DNA of 20,826 nt, taken from the NCBI GenBank assembly GCA_946886175.1, contig CAMPIA010000005.1, forward strand, positions 1 through 20,826, written 5' to 3'. The position numbers were made by a program, and so were the translations under genes. Positions 9,925 to 18,404 of this stretch are shown here, piece after piece; positions within the stretch are counted from its first letter, which is position 1, and every line of letters begins with the position of its first letter. The stretch is from an uncultured Altererythrobacter sp. GTDB taxonomy: Bacteria; Pseudomonadota; Alphaproteobacteria; Sphingomonadales; Sphingomonadaceae. The notes below the pieces were generated by a model, which searched no databases, had not been told where the DNA came from, and saw nothing but the letters and a program-made list of their open reading frames with translations.

Positions 9925-10953
9925 ATGGGCATCGTGCTTGGCATCGAATCGAGCTGCGACGAGACCGCGGCGGCCCTCGTCACCACCGATCGGCGGATCG
10001 TCGCGCAGCGCATCGCATCGCAGGATGCCGAGCACGCGCCGTATGGCGGCGTGGTGCCCGAGATCGCGGCGCGCGCCCATGCCGAGCGGCTCGCACCGAT
10101 GATCGCAGCGGTGATGGACGAGGCGGGACTCGAGCTGGCCGATCTCGACGCGATTGCCGCCACCGCGGGTCCGGGCCTGATCGGCGGGGTGATGGTCGGG
10201 CTGGTGAGCGCCAAGGCGCTGGCGATGGCGGGCGATGTATCCTTGATCGCGATCAATCATCTCGAAGGGCACGCGCTTTCGCCGCGCCTCGCCGATCCCA
10301 CGCTGGAATTCCCTTACGCCCTGCTGTTGGTTTCGGGCGGTCACTGCCAGATCCTGCGGGTCGACGGAGTCGGGCAGTATCGCCGTCTTGCCACCACGAT
10401 CGACGACGCGCTGGGCGAAGCGTTCGACAAGACCGCCAAGATCCTCGGCCTCGGTTTTCCGGGCGGCCCGGCGGTCGAGCGGCTGGCGTGCAAGGGCGAT
10501 CCGCGCGCCGTCCCCCTGCCCCGCCCCCTGATCGGCAGCGGGGAGCCGCATTTCAGCTTTGCCGGGCTCAAGAGCGCGGTGCTGCGCGCCAAGGAGAGCC
10601 GCAAGTACACCGACGCCGACATCGCCGCGAGCTTCCAGCAGGCGGCGCTCGACTGCGTGCTCGACCGGCTGGCGGTTTCGATCGACGCGATGGAGCCGGT
10701 TCCGGCGCTCGTCGTCGCCGGAGGGGTCGCTGCGAACCGCACGATCCGGGCGGCGCTCGAGACCATGGCGGGAGCGCGCGAGATGCGCTTCGTCGCCCCG
10801 CCGCCGGCGCTGTGCACCGATAACGCGGCGATGATCGCGTGGGCGGGCTGCGAGCGGCTCGGCCAGTCGGACCCGCTCGACATCGCCGCCCGGCCGCGCT
10901 GGCCGCTCGATCCGCAGGCCGAACCGGTCCGCGGCGCGGGGTACAAGGCATGA
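9925..10953 (+). CDS. tsaD: tRNA N6-threonylcarbamoyladenosine transferase TsaD
   Basis: TsaD transfers the threonylcarbamoyl group to A37 of ANN-reading tRNAs, working with TsaB and TsaE (t6A synthesis). The 342-residue ASKHA-fold protein begins GIVLGIESSCDETAAA. Metal ligands are His112 and His116 in NHLEGH and Asp299 in CTDNAAM, matching E. coli His111, His115 and Asp300. The nucleotide-binding block LLLVSGGHCQIL and the LGEAFDKTAKILGL segment are intact. The frame could begin at TTG 9907, but ATG 9925 follows a strong AGGGGAAG at 9913-9920 and matches the family N-terminus. It is the first gene of a plus-strand operon, with ATGA overlapping gpsA. Confidence 0.97.
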   Translation: MGIVLGIESSCDETAAALVTTDRRIVAQRIASQDAEHAPYGGVVPEIAARAHAERLAPMIAAVMDEAGLELADLDAIAATAGPGLIGGVMVGLVSAKALAMAGDVSLIAINHLEGHALSPRLADPTLEFPYALLLVSGGHCQILRVDGVGQYRRLATTIDDALGEAFDKTAKILGLGFPGGPAVERLACKGDPRAVPLPRPLIGSGEPHFSFAGLKSAVLRAKESRKYTDADIAASFQQAALDCVLDRLAVSIDAMEPVPALVVAGGVAANRTIRAALETMAGAREMRFVAPPPALCTDNAAMIAWAGCERLGQSDPLDIAARPRWPLDPQAEPVRGAGYKA

Positions 10954-11957
10954 GCGGCGGCATGAACCGACCGGTGGGCGTGATCGGCGCGGGCGCATGG
11001 GGCACCGCGCTGGCGCAGATGCTCGCATCCGACGGGCGCGCGGTGCTGCTGTGGGCGCTGGAACCCGAGCTGGTTGAGGAAATCAACGCGACGCACCGCA
11101 ACTCGCTCTACCTGCCCTCGGCCGAGTTGGCGCCGACGATCCGCGCGACGGATACGCTCGAAAACTTGGCCGAGTGCGAGACGATTCTGGCGGTCACGCC
11201 TGCGCAGCACCTTGGCAAAGTACTCGAGAGCCTGCCGGCCCATCCGCGCGATCTGGTGCTGTGCAGCAAGGGGATCGAGGCGGGGACCGGGCGGCTGATG
11301 AACGAAGTCGCCGCGGCGGGCGCGCCCGAGAGCGCGATCGCGATCCTCTCCGGCCCGACGTTCGCGCACGAAGTCGCCGCCGGCCTGCCAACTGCGGTCA
11401 CGCTCGCGTGCGGCCGCGGCGAGGAGCAATGGGACCGGCTCGCGCCGATCATCGCACGCCCCTCGTTCCGACCCTATTATTCCGACGACGTCACGGGGGC
11501 GGAGATCGGCGGGGCGGTGAAGAACGTGCTCGCGATCGCGTGCGGCGTGGTCGACGGGCTCCGGCTCGGCCAGAACGCGCGCGCTGCGCTGATCGCGCGC
11601 GGCTATGCCGAGATGCTCCGCTTCGGCGAGGCGCTGGGCGCCAAGCCCGAAACGCTCGCCGGCCTGTGCGGTCTGGGCGATCTCGTGCTCACCTGTTCGT
11701 CCACTTCGAGCCGCAACTTCTCGCTCGGCAAGGCGCTCGGCGAGGGGCAGTCGGCCGAAGCGCTGATGGCCGATCGGCGCACCGTGGCCGAGGGCGCACA
11801 CACCGCGCCGGTGCTGACCGAGCTGGCGGCACGCCACGGCGTCGCCATGCCGATCGTCGCAGCGGTCTACCGTCTGCTCGGCGGCGCGCCCGCGCGCGAT
11901 ATCGTGAGCGAGTTGCTCGCGCGCCCGCTCCGCTCCGAACAGGACAGCTTTGCGTGA
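10950..11957 (+). CDS. gpsA: Glycerol-3-phosphate dehydrogenase [NAD(P)+]
   Basis: GpsA reduces dihydroxyacetone phosphate to sn-glycerol-3-phosphate, the backbone precursor of phospholipids. The protein is 335 residues. The NAD(P)-binding GAGAWGTALA is at residues 13-22. The family motifs LCSKGIE, LSGPTFAHEVA and EIGGAVKNVLAIACG (catalytic Lys191) follow, then LCGLGDLVLTC and SSRNFSLG. ATG 10950 overlaps the tsaD stop in ATGA, which favours this start; ATG 10962 is possible and would remove only four residues. The 3' end overlaps the flippase GTG in the same 4-base manner, so all three genes are probably translationally coupled. Confidence 0.96.
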   Translation: MSGGMNRPVGVIGAGAWGTALAQMLASDGRAVLLWALEPELVEEINATHRNSLYLPSAELAPTIRATDTLENLAECETILAVTPAQHLGKVLESLPAHPRDLVLCSKGIEAGTGRLMNEVAAAGAPESAIAILSGPTFAHEVAAGLPTAVTLACGRGEEQWDRLAPIIARPSFRPYYSDDVTGAEIGGAVKNVLAIACGVVDGLRLGQNARAALIARGYAEMLRFGEALGAKPETLAGLCGLGDLVLTCSSTSSRNFSLGKALGEGQSAEALMADRRTVAEGAHTAPVLTELAARHGVAMPIVAAVYRLLGGAPARDIVSELLARPLRSEQDSFA

Positions 11958-13489
11958 CCGACACGGGACCGCAGGGCGCGGGGCAGCAGGGGGACATCGC
12001 CGCGCTCGCGAAGGGTGGCCGGACCAATTTCGTCGGCTTCCTGCTGCGGCTCGCCGCGCGGTTGCCGTTCCTGTTCATCGCCGGCCGGCTCTACGGCGCG
12101 GAGGAACTGGGCCGCTTCGCCTCGGCGCTGGTGGTGGTCGAACTGCTCGCGATGATCTGTTCGATGGGGGAAAAGCGGGGGCTGGCCCAGCGCCTTTCCG
12201 ACGGCGAGGGCATCCACCCCGCCAATCTGGTGTTCGACGGCCTGCTGCTGGCGACGCTGCTGTCGTGCGCGGCCGCGGCGTTCCTGTGGTTCGTCCCCGC
12301 ACCGATGTTTCCCGCGGGGCAATATTCGATTTACGACAAGCTGCTGGTCACCGCGATCCCGGCCTATGCGCTGACCGAGATCCTGCTCGCCGCGCAGGCC
12401 TATCGCTACGATATCGCGACCACGGTTCGCGCGCGCGCGGTCGTGGAACCGTGGACGATCTCGATCATGGCCGGCGTGCTGTTCTACGTGATCCCCAAAT
12501 CGGGCCTCTCGCTCGCCTATATCGCCTCGATCTACGCCGGGCTGATCGCGGCGGCCTGGCCGTTCCTCAAGACCTACGGCCTCCCGCGCCAGTGGCGGCC
12601 GAGCCCCAGGGGAATGTGGCGCATGTCGACCCGCGCCTTCCCGCTGGCGACCGCCGACGCGATCGAATGGGGCACGCGGCGGCTCGACATCTTCATCCTC
12701 GGCCTGTTCGCCGCGCCCGCGGCGGTCGGCATCTATTACATCGCGCAGCAGATCGCGAGCCTGCCGCAGAAGCTCAAGACCAGCTTCGAACCGATTCTGG
12801 GACCGGTCATCACCCGCAACCTCAAGGAAAAGAACTTCCCCGCCATCGCCCGGCAAGTGTGCCAGGTGGGCTTCTGGATCGTCGCCGCGCAGGCGGGCAT
12901 CGCGCTCGCGCTCGGCGTCCCGGGCGAAGCGGTCATGGGCCTCGTCGGTCCGAACTTCGTCGGCGGCACCGGTGCGCTTGCCTTCTTGCTCGCGGCCGAA
13001 GTCGTGGCGGCGACCGCCGTGGTCTCGGAAGCCGCGCTGGTCTACGTCGCGCGCAAGCGCAACCTCGCCATTTCGCTCGGCACGATCGCGCTCCAGGGCG
13101 CGCTCACCATCGCCGCGATCATGACCGTCGAACGGATGGGCCTGGGTCAGGACTACAAGGCCGCGGCAGCTGCGATCTCGCTGATGGTTGCGCTCGGCGC
13201 CGCGTCGCTGGCGAAGGCCTGGCTGCTCTCGCGCATTCTCGGCGAGCGGGTCAACAACTGGCGCTGGGCGCTGATCTGGGCCGCGGCGCCGGCCATCGCG
13301 GTCGGCTACCTCGCCACGCGGATGCCCGAATGGGTCGAGCTGATCTTCGGGATTCCGCTGATCCTGCTCACGTACGGCTGGATCATCTGGCGCAAGGGCT
13401 TCGGACCCGAAGATCGCGTGCTTTTTCGCAAGAATCTGGAGGGGGAAGATGCCGCCGCGCCCAACACCGGAGGGCCGGCCGCTCTTTGA
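11954..13489 (+). CDS. Polytopic flippase of the polysaccharide/lipid export (MOP/MVF) superfamily
   Basis: This 511-residue integral membrane protein has about 12-14 hydrophobic segments, starting with GFLLRLAARLPFLFIAGRLYG. It has the pattern of Wzx-type and related flippases, which move lipid-linked sugars across the inner membrane. Helpful blocks are RRLDIFILGLFAAPAAVGIYYIAQQIASLP and LKTSFEPILGPVI, which recall the 'D...ILG...A.VG.Y..A' signature of O-antigen/teichoic-acid exporters. It starts at GTG 11954 within a GTGA overlap with the gpsA stop; the long frame upstream is an alternative frame of gpsA. No glycosyltransferase or other polysaccharide gene is nearby, so the cargo is unknown. 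MurJ itself is less likely, as its usual charged-residue signatures are not obvious. An AG-rich site (GGAGG at 13439-13443) near the end belongs to the coding sequence. Confidence 0.85.
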   Translation: MTDTGPQGAGQQGDIAALAKGGRTNFVGFLLRLAARLPFLFIAGRLYGAEELGRFASALVVVELLAMICSMGEKRGLAQRLSDGEGIHPANLVFDGLLLATLLSCAAAAFLWFVPAPMFPAGQYSIYDKLLVTAIPAYALTEILLAAQAYRYDIATTVRARAVVEPWTISIMAGVLFYVIPKSGLSLAYIASIYAGLIAAAWPFLKTYGLPRQWRPSPRGMWRMSTRAFPLATADAIEWGTRRLDIFILGLFAAPAAVGIYYIAQQIASLPQKLKTSFEPILGPVITRNLKEKNFPAIARQVCQVGFWIVAAQAGIALALGVPGEAVMGLVGPNFVGGTGALAFLLAAEVVAATAVVSEAALVYVARKRNLAISLGTIALQGALTIAAIMTVERMGLGQDYKAAAAAISLMVALGAASLAKAWLLSRILGERVNNWRWALIWAAAPAIAVGYLATRMPEWVELIFGIPLILLTYGWIIWRKGFGPEDRVLFRKNLEGEDAAAPNTGGPAAL

Positions 13490-13513
13490 CGGCAATCCCG
13501 GCCGTTGCCAGTC
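13488..13513. terminator. Weak stem-loop at the end of the tsaD-gpsA-flippase operon
   Basis: GAC plus GGCAA (13488-13495) can pair with TTGCC, one bulged A, and GTC (13505-13513) around a 9-base loop. It begins at the flippase stop codon. There is no T-tract, so as an intrinsic terminator it is weak; it may slow 3' decay or be chance. Its right arm overlaps a candidate -35 (TTGCCA, 13505-13510) that stands 17 bases before TAAGGC (13528-13533) upstream of the OmpA-type gene. Confidence 0.25.
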
Positions 13514-13539
13514 ATGGGTCTGAACCTTAAGGCACCCCC

Positions 13540-14280
13540 ATGCCGATCCGACCGACTATCGCCATCACCGCCGGCGCGCTGGCGACCGCCGCGCTGGCCG
13601 TGGGCGGTGCGAACATGTCCGCGCACGAGATCCAGTCCATGCTCGAGGATCGAGCCGCGCAAGTCGTGGCCGATGTCGGCGCGAACGGGGTGACCGCGCG
13701 CTTCGCTTCGCCCTCCGGCTGGCCCTCGCGCCATGCGCTCCTGCTCGGCGGCGGCCGTCTTGCAGAGGACACCCGCGCCGAAGTCGCGCGCGCGATCGCA
13801 GCGATTCCCGGCGTCGGCGGGGTGCGCTGGGCCGACGGCTCGATCCGCGCGCAGGGGGAGGAAATGGAATATACCCCGATGCATTGCCAGGAGGATGTCG
13901 ATGCCCTGCTCCGCGCACGAACGATCCGGTTCGAGGAATCGAGCAGCACGATCGACCGGCCGAGCCGCGAATTGCTCGACGAAGTGGCCGCCGCGCTGCG
14001 TCCGTGCCTCGGCAGCATCATCGCGCTTACCGGGCATACCGACACTTCCGGTCCCGAGCCGGGCAACCTCGCGCTGTCCAACGAACGCGCCCAGGCCGTG
14101 CGGGAGGCGCTGATGGCGCGCGGGATTCCCGGCGACGGCCTGCGCGCGCGGGGGGTGGGATCGAGCGAACCCGTCGACGGCCTCGCGCCGACCGATCCGG
14201 CGAACCGCCGTATCGAGTTCTCGGTCATCGCGACCGAGCCGCTTGCGATTGCCCCGATCGATGTGCCGGGAGCGCGTTGA
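13540..14280 (+). CDS. OmpA-family envelope protein with BON-like N-terminal part
   Basis: This 246-residue protein has an N-terminal hydrophobic stretch (about residues 6-24) that serves as a signal or anchor. Residues about 35-100 have the beta-alpha pattern of a BON domain (GRLAEDTRAEVARAIAAIPGVGGVRWADG), a fold that binds phospholipid or envelope surfaces. Residues about 115-235 form an OmpA C-terminal domain, which binds peptidoglycan non-covalently. Its marks are TGHTDTSG, NLALSNERAQAVREALMARGI and the final NRRIEFSV. Cys116 and Cys156 could form a disulfide at the start of that domain. There is no beta-barrel, so it is a periplasmic or anchored linker, not a porin. ATG 13540 is preceded by AAGG at 13529-13532. 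It is followed after one base by a microprotein gene. Confidence 0.88.
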   Translation: MPIRPTIAITAGALATAALAVGGANMSAHEIQSMLEDRAAQVVADVGANGVTARFASPSGWPSRHALLLGGGRLAEDTRAEVARAIAAIPGVGGVRWADGSIRAQGEEMEYTPMHCQEDVDALLRARTIRFEESSSTIDRPSRELLDEVAAALRPCLGSIIALTGHTDTSGPEPGNLALSNERAQAVREALMARGIPGDGLRARGVGSSEPVDGLAPTDPANRRIEFSVIATEPLAIAPIDVPGAR

Positions 14281-14281
14281 C

Positions 14282-14389
14282 ATGGCGATATGGTTCGAAC
14301 TGATGGTGATGATGCTCGCCACCTACTTCGTGGGCCTCGGCATAGGTTGGGTGGTCTGGGGCCGCGCGCCCGACGACATGGGAGACTGA
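14282..14389 (+). CDS. 35-residue single-pass membrane microprotein
   Basis: This is a short open frame, ATG 14282 to TGA 14387-14389, with start MAIWFELMVMM, membrane segment LATYFVGLGIGWVVWG and a charged end RAPDDMGD. It sits one base after the OmpA-type stop and three bases before the ATG of the HhH protein, filling the gap exactly. This is strong positional evidence for a real gene. One transmembrane helix with a C-terminal acidic tail is predicted. No family is recognised with certainty; I have an impression of similar tiny proteins in sphingomonads. The glycine-spaced helix (GLGIG then W..WG) suggests helix-helix packing. Its function is unknown. Confidence 0.65.
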   Translation: MAIWFELMVMMLATYFVGLGIGWVVWGRAPDDMGD

Positions 14390-14392
14390 GAC

Positions 14393-14968
14393 ATGATGCA
14401 GATGGTTGAAGCCTGGTGGCCGCTGTTCCTGGTCGCACTGTTGCTTGGCATCGCGATCGCCTGGTGGCTGTTCGGTTCGACCCGCAGCGCCCGCGTGACC
14501 GACCGCAGCGCGGGCGATGTGCTCGACGACGGCGCCGCGCCGGCCGCGCGCAATCAGGCGTTGATCGACGCCGCGACGGCGGCGCAGCCGCCGATGGCGC
14601 CCCCCGGCGTCGCGGGAGCCGGCACCGCGATCGCCGCCGCGGTCGAAGCACAGCAGATCAAGGCCGCCGAAGAAGCTGCCGAAGAACCATCGACGCCCAA
14701 GCCCCCCGCCCAGCCTTCCGCGGCGACGACGGGCGACGATCTCACCCGGATCAAGGGCGTGGGCGGCAAGCTCTCGGAACTGCTCGCCTCGCTCGGAGTG
14801 ACGCGCCTCGCACAGATCGCCGCGTGGAACGAGGCGGACATCGACCGCATCGACGCGCAACTCGGGCGGTTTCAGGGCCGCATTCGGCGCGACAACTGGG
14901 TCGAACAGGCCAGGCTACTCACGGCGGACGACCGGCAGGGATACGAGGCGAAATTCGGCAGACTTTAG
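14393..14968 (+). CDS. Membrane-anchored helix-hairpin-helix protein
   Basis: This 191-residue protein has a transmembrane segment at about residues 9-27 (PLFLVALLLGIAIAWWLFG). An Ala/Pro-rich, probably flexible linker follows at about 50-115. The C-terminal helix-hairpin-helix domain (about 117-180) contains DDLTRIKGVGGKLSELLASLGV and then QIAAWNEADIDRID with RIRRDNWVEQA. That domain resembles the COG3743-type 'flap-endonuclease-like' HhH module also seen fused to NADH dehydrogenase and ribosomal L21-associated proteins in alphaproteobacteria. HhH folds usually bind DNA backbone or protein; no nuclease active site is visible. ATG 14393 (or 14396) follows the microprotein stop by three bases. 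It ends at TAG 14966-14968, immediately before an EcfG-like promoter candidate. Confidence 0.8.
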   Translation: MMQMVEAWWPLFLVALLLGIAIAWWLFGSTRSARVTDRSAGDVLDDGAAPAARNQALIDAATAAQPPMAPPGVAGAGTAIAAAVEAQQIKAAEEAAEEPSTPKPPAQPSAATTGDDLTRIKGVGGKLSELLASLGVTRLAQIAAWNEADIDRIDAQLGRFQGRIRRDNWVEQARLLTADDRQGYEAKFGRL

Positions 14969-14993
14969 GGAACAATCGGCCCCTACCCCGGTT
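14969..14993 (+). promoter_or_regulatory. EcfG-like promoter candidate for the response regulator
   Basis: GGAAC (14969-14973), then 16 bases, then GGTT (14990-14993). The general stress sigma factor EcfG of alphaproteobacteria uses GGAAC-N16/17-CGTT, so this is a full -35 and a 3-of-4 -10. It lies 35 bases upstream of the response regulator start, a sensible distance. The pattern is short and could occur by chance. Confidence 0.35.
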
Positions 14994-15028
14994 AGTTCGT
15001 TCAAATGCAATCGAACCCCTAGGTAGGT

Positions 15029-15391
15029 ATGATGAAACATCCCCGTATCCTGGTCGCCGAAGACGAATTCATCGTCGCCTTCGATCTATGCGACACCGTC
15101 GAAGAGGCGGGTTTCGAGGTCGAGGGTCCGCACTCGGAAATTTCCACCGCCATGCTCGCGGTGCAGAAGGCCCGGCCCGATCTGGCGATCCTTGATGTCG
15201 AGCTCGAGGATGGCGAATCCTTCTCGCTCGCCGAGACTCTGATGGCCGAGAACGTGCCGGTGATCTTCCACTCGGGCCAGTTCAGCCCGGATGAAGTGCG
15301 CGCCCGCTATCCCAGCGCGATCGCTTGCTCGAAGCCGTGCCCGCCCAATATCATGCTCGAGAAGGTGCAGCAGGCGCTTTCGAGCCTCTGA
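15029..15391 (+). CDS. Single-domain response regulator (CheY-like receiver)
   Basis: This 120-residue receiver has no output domain. The acid pair Glu11-Asp12, phospho-acceptor Asp56 in LAILDVELEDG, the Ser82 switch position in VIFHSG and Lys102 in CSKPC are all present, so it should be phosphorylated. The VPVIFHSG stretch and its lack of effector recall the alphaproteobacterial stand-alone receivers that work with HWE/HisKA2 kinases; the usual KPF is KPC here. No kinase gene is in the window. ATG 15029 has AGGTAGG only one base upstream, so ATG 15032 (one residue shorter) may be the actual start. A hairpin terminator follows at 15428. Confidence 0.9.
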   Translation: MMKHPRILVAEDEFIVAFDLCDTVEEAGFEVEGPHSEISTAMLAVQKARPDLAILDVELEDGESFSLAETLMAENVPVIFHSGQFSPDEVRARYPSAIACSKPCPPNIMLEKVQQALSSL

Positions 15392-15427
15392 TCGCCGGCC
15401 AGCCAGCGAAACGCTGCACAAGCGGTT

Positions 15428-15456
15428 GAGACGGGCGCAATCATTGCGCCCGTTTC
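15428..15456 (+). terminator. Hairpin terminator after the response regulator gene
   Basis: ACGGGCGCAAT (15431-15441) and ATTGCGCCCGT (15443-15453) are exact inverted repeats around a single C, and flanking GAG/TTC extends the stem with one G-T wobble. It is a GC-rich stem followed by only a short T run (TTT at 15453-15455), typical of high-GC alphaproteobacterial terminators. It lies 37 bases after the response regulator stop and about 94 bases before gcdH, so it probably insulates the catabolic operon. Confidence 0.65.
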
Positions 15457-15549
15457 CGCATCGGGGCCCGAGCCCGAAGATCGTCTCACACGGGCTTGTC
15501 GCGCCCTCGCAACCCTGCGAAGGGAATCGCGGCAGTTACAGGAGAAACC
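15457..15549 (+). promoter_or_regulatory. Leader of the gcdH-maiA-fahA operon
   Basis: The rest of the largest intergenic gap (15392-15549) must hold the operon promoter, since the hairpin at 15428-15456 precedes it. I see no convincing -35/-10 pair. A small inverted repeat, TCGCA-ACCC-TGCGA (15507-15520), could be an operator half-site or chance. AGGAGA at 15540-15545 is a clear ribosome site for ATG 15550. Confidence 0.3.
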
Positions 15550-16730
<1,181 letters not shown>

Positions 16731-16731
<1 letters not shown>

Positions 16732-17378
16732 TGCGATTGTTCGGATACTATCGCAGCTCCACGAGCTATCGCCTTAGAATCGCGCTCAATCTCAAGCAGA
16801 TCGACTATGAATATGTGCCGGTCGATCTGCGGGTCGCCGAGCAGAAGAGCGACGAATACACCAGGCGCAACCCGTTCGGCAGCGTCCCGCTGCTGGAGGC
16901 GGACGGGCGCGAGCGCGCGCAATCGATGGCGCAACTGGAGTGGCTCGACGAAGCCTATCCGGAGCACCCGCTGCTGCCCACGAGCATCGAGCAGCGCTTC
17001 ACCGTGCGCGAACTCGCCTATGCCATCGCCACCGAAACGCATGCGCCGAACAATCTTCAGGTGCTCAATTACCTGAAGAAGAACTTCGGTGCGTCGCAGG
17101 ACCAGATCGACGAATGGTATCGGCACTGGCTGGCGCGCACGTTCGTTCCGATCGAAGCGCGGCTGGCGCAGCTCGGCGCCGGCGATTTCCTGTTCGATCG
17201 GCCGGGGCTGTTCGAAGTCGTGCTCCTCCCGCAAATCTACAATGCGCGCCGCTTCGCGCTGGACCTCGAGGCCATGCCGCAGATCGAGCGGATCGAGGCG
17301 GCGTGCCTCGCGCTCGAATCCTTCCAGCGCGCCCATCCCGACAACCAGCCGGACAACCCGGAGAACCAGACGAAATGA
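16731..17378 (+). CDS. maiA: Maleylacetoacetate isomerase (zeta-class glutathione transferase)
   Basis: MaiA isomerises maleylacetoacetate to fumarylacetoacetate using glutathione, the second-last step of homogentisate breakdown. The 215-residue protein aligns by recall with human GSTZ1 along its length: FGYYRSSTSYRLRIALNLK, NPFGSVPLLE, QSMAQLEWLDE, NNLQVLNYLKK and LLPQIYNARRFALDLEAMPQI, ending ALESFQRAHPDNQPD. The active-site SSCS motif reads SSTS here (residues 9-12), with Thr replacing the usual Cys; the preceding serines are kept. The conserved helix cap usually written TxAD reads differently (LFEVV). It starts at 16731, overlapping the gcdH stop by one base, and ends in ATGA with fahA. 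Confidence 0.93.
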
Positions 17379-18385
17379 AACTCGCCACTCTCAACGACGG
17401 AACGCGCGACGGCAGACTGGTCGTCGTGTCGAAGGACATCACCCGCTACTGCGCGGCCGACAATATCGCGCCGACGATGCAGCATGCGCTCGACAACTGG
17501 GAGGAGATCGCGCCCCGGCTCGAGGTGCTCTACCGCGACGTCGAGCATGAAACCGTGCCGTGCGAGCGCTTCCACGAGCGCGAGGCGCATTCGCCGCTCC
17601 CGCGCGCCTACCAGTGGGCCGATGGCAGCGCCTACATCAACCACGTCGAACTGGTGCGCAAGGCGCGCGGTGCCGAAGTGCCCGAGAGCTTCTACCACGA
17701 CCCGCTGATGTATCAGGGCGGCTCGGACGATTTCCTGCCCCCCCGCTCCGACATTCCGCTCAAGGATACAGCCTGGGGTTGCGACATGGAGGGCGAGATC
17801 GCCTGCGTGGTCGGCGACGTTCCGATGGGCGTTACGCCCGAGGAAGCGGCCGGGCACATCAAGCTGCTGATGCTGGTCAACGACGTTTCGCTGCGCGGCT
17901 TGATCCCCGGCGAGCTCGCGAAGGGCTTCGGCTTTTTCCAGTCGAAGCCGGCCACCGCGTTCAGTCCGGTCGCCGTGACGCCCGATGAACTCGGCGATGC
18001 GTGGCGCGACTGCGTGATCCACCGTCCGCTGATGGTCGATTACAATGGCGAGCCGTTCGGTCGCGCCGAAGTCGGGCAGGACGCGACGTTCAATCTTGCC
18101 GACCTGGTCGCGCATGCCGCCAAGACGCGCAATCTCGGCGCGGGTGCGATCATCGGTTCGGGAACGATCTCGAATCAGGGGCCCGACGGCGATCCGGGCA
18201 AGCCGGTGGCCGAGGGCGGCGCGGGCTACTCGTGCATCGCCGAAATCCGCATGATCGAGACGATCGCAGGCGGCGAAGCGAAGACCCGTTTCATGGCCCC
18301 GGGCGATCGTGTCGCGATCTGGATGGAGGACGAGAGCGGCCACTCGATCTTCGGCAAGATCGAGCAGCAGGTGGTCGACGCCTGA
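17375..18385 (+). CDS. fahA: Fumarylacetoacetate hydrolase family protein (fumarylacetoacetase)
   Basis: This enzyme cleaves fumarylacetoacetate to fumarate and acetoacetate, the last step of tyrosine and phenylalanine catabolism. It is 336 residues, the usual length of the single-chain bacterial FAH group. The metal-binding acids are in CDMEGEIACVVG (Glu139, Glu141) and LVNDVSLRG (Asp170). The KGFGFFQSKPATAFSP and GTISNQG blocks belong to the FAH fold. ATG 17375 overlaps the maiA stop (ATGA). Being next to maiA supports the true fumarylacetoacetase role over other FAH-fold decarboxylases or hydratases. Homogentisate dioxygenase and 4-HPP dioxygenase genes are not in the window. Only 19 bases separate it from the convergent cyclase stop. 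Confidence 0.9.
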   Translation: MKLATLNDGTRDGRLVVVSKDITRYCAADNIAPTMQHALDNWEEIAPRLEVLYRDVEHETVPCERFHEREAHSPLPRAYQWADGSAYINHVELVRKARGAEVPESFYHDPLMYQGGSDDFLPPRSDIPLKDTAWGCDMEGEIACVVGDVPMGVTPEEAAGHIKLLMLVNDVSLRGLIPGELAKGFGFFQSKPATAFSPVAVTPDELGDAWRDCVIHRPLMVDYNGEPFGRAEVGQDATFNLADLVAHAAKTRNLGAGAIIGSGTISNQGPDGDPGKPVAEGGAGYSCIAEIRMIETIAGGEAKTRFMAPGDRVAIWMEDESGHSIFGKIEQQVVDA

Positions 18386-18404
18386 CGCTAGCGGGGAGCG
18401 CTCG

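Noticed and set aside
9880..11028. N-terminal extension of hemC
   Set aside because: It is entirely antisense to tsaD and gpsA sequence, and the HemC family start (LRLGTRQSPLA) begins at ATG 9879.
11174..11953. N-terminal extension of the flippase
   Set aside because: It is a second frame inside gpsA. The coupled GTG at 11954 precedes the first hydrophobic segments.
18386..18404. Bidirectional terminator between fahA and the cyclase gene
   Set aside because: Only a 5-base TAGCG/CGCTA pairing is visible, with no T-run on either strand, so there is not enough to call.
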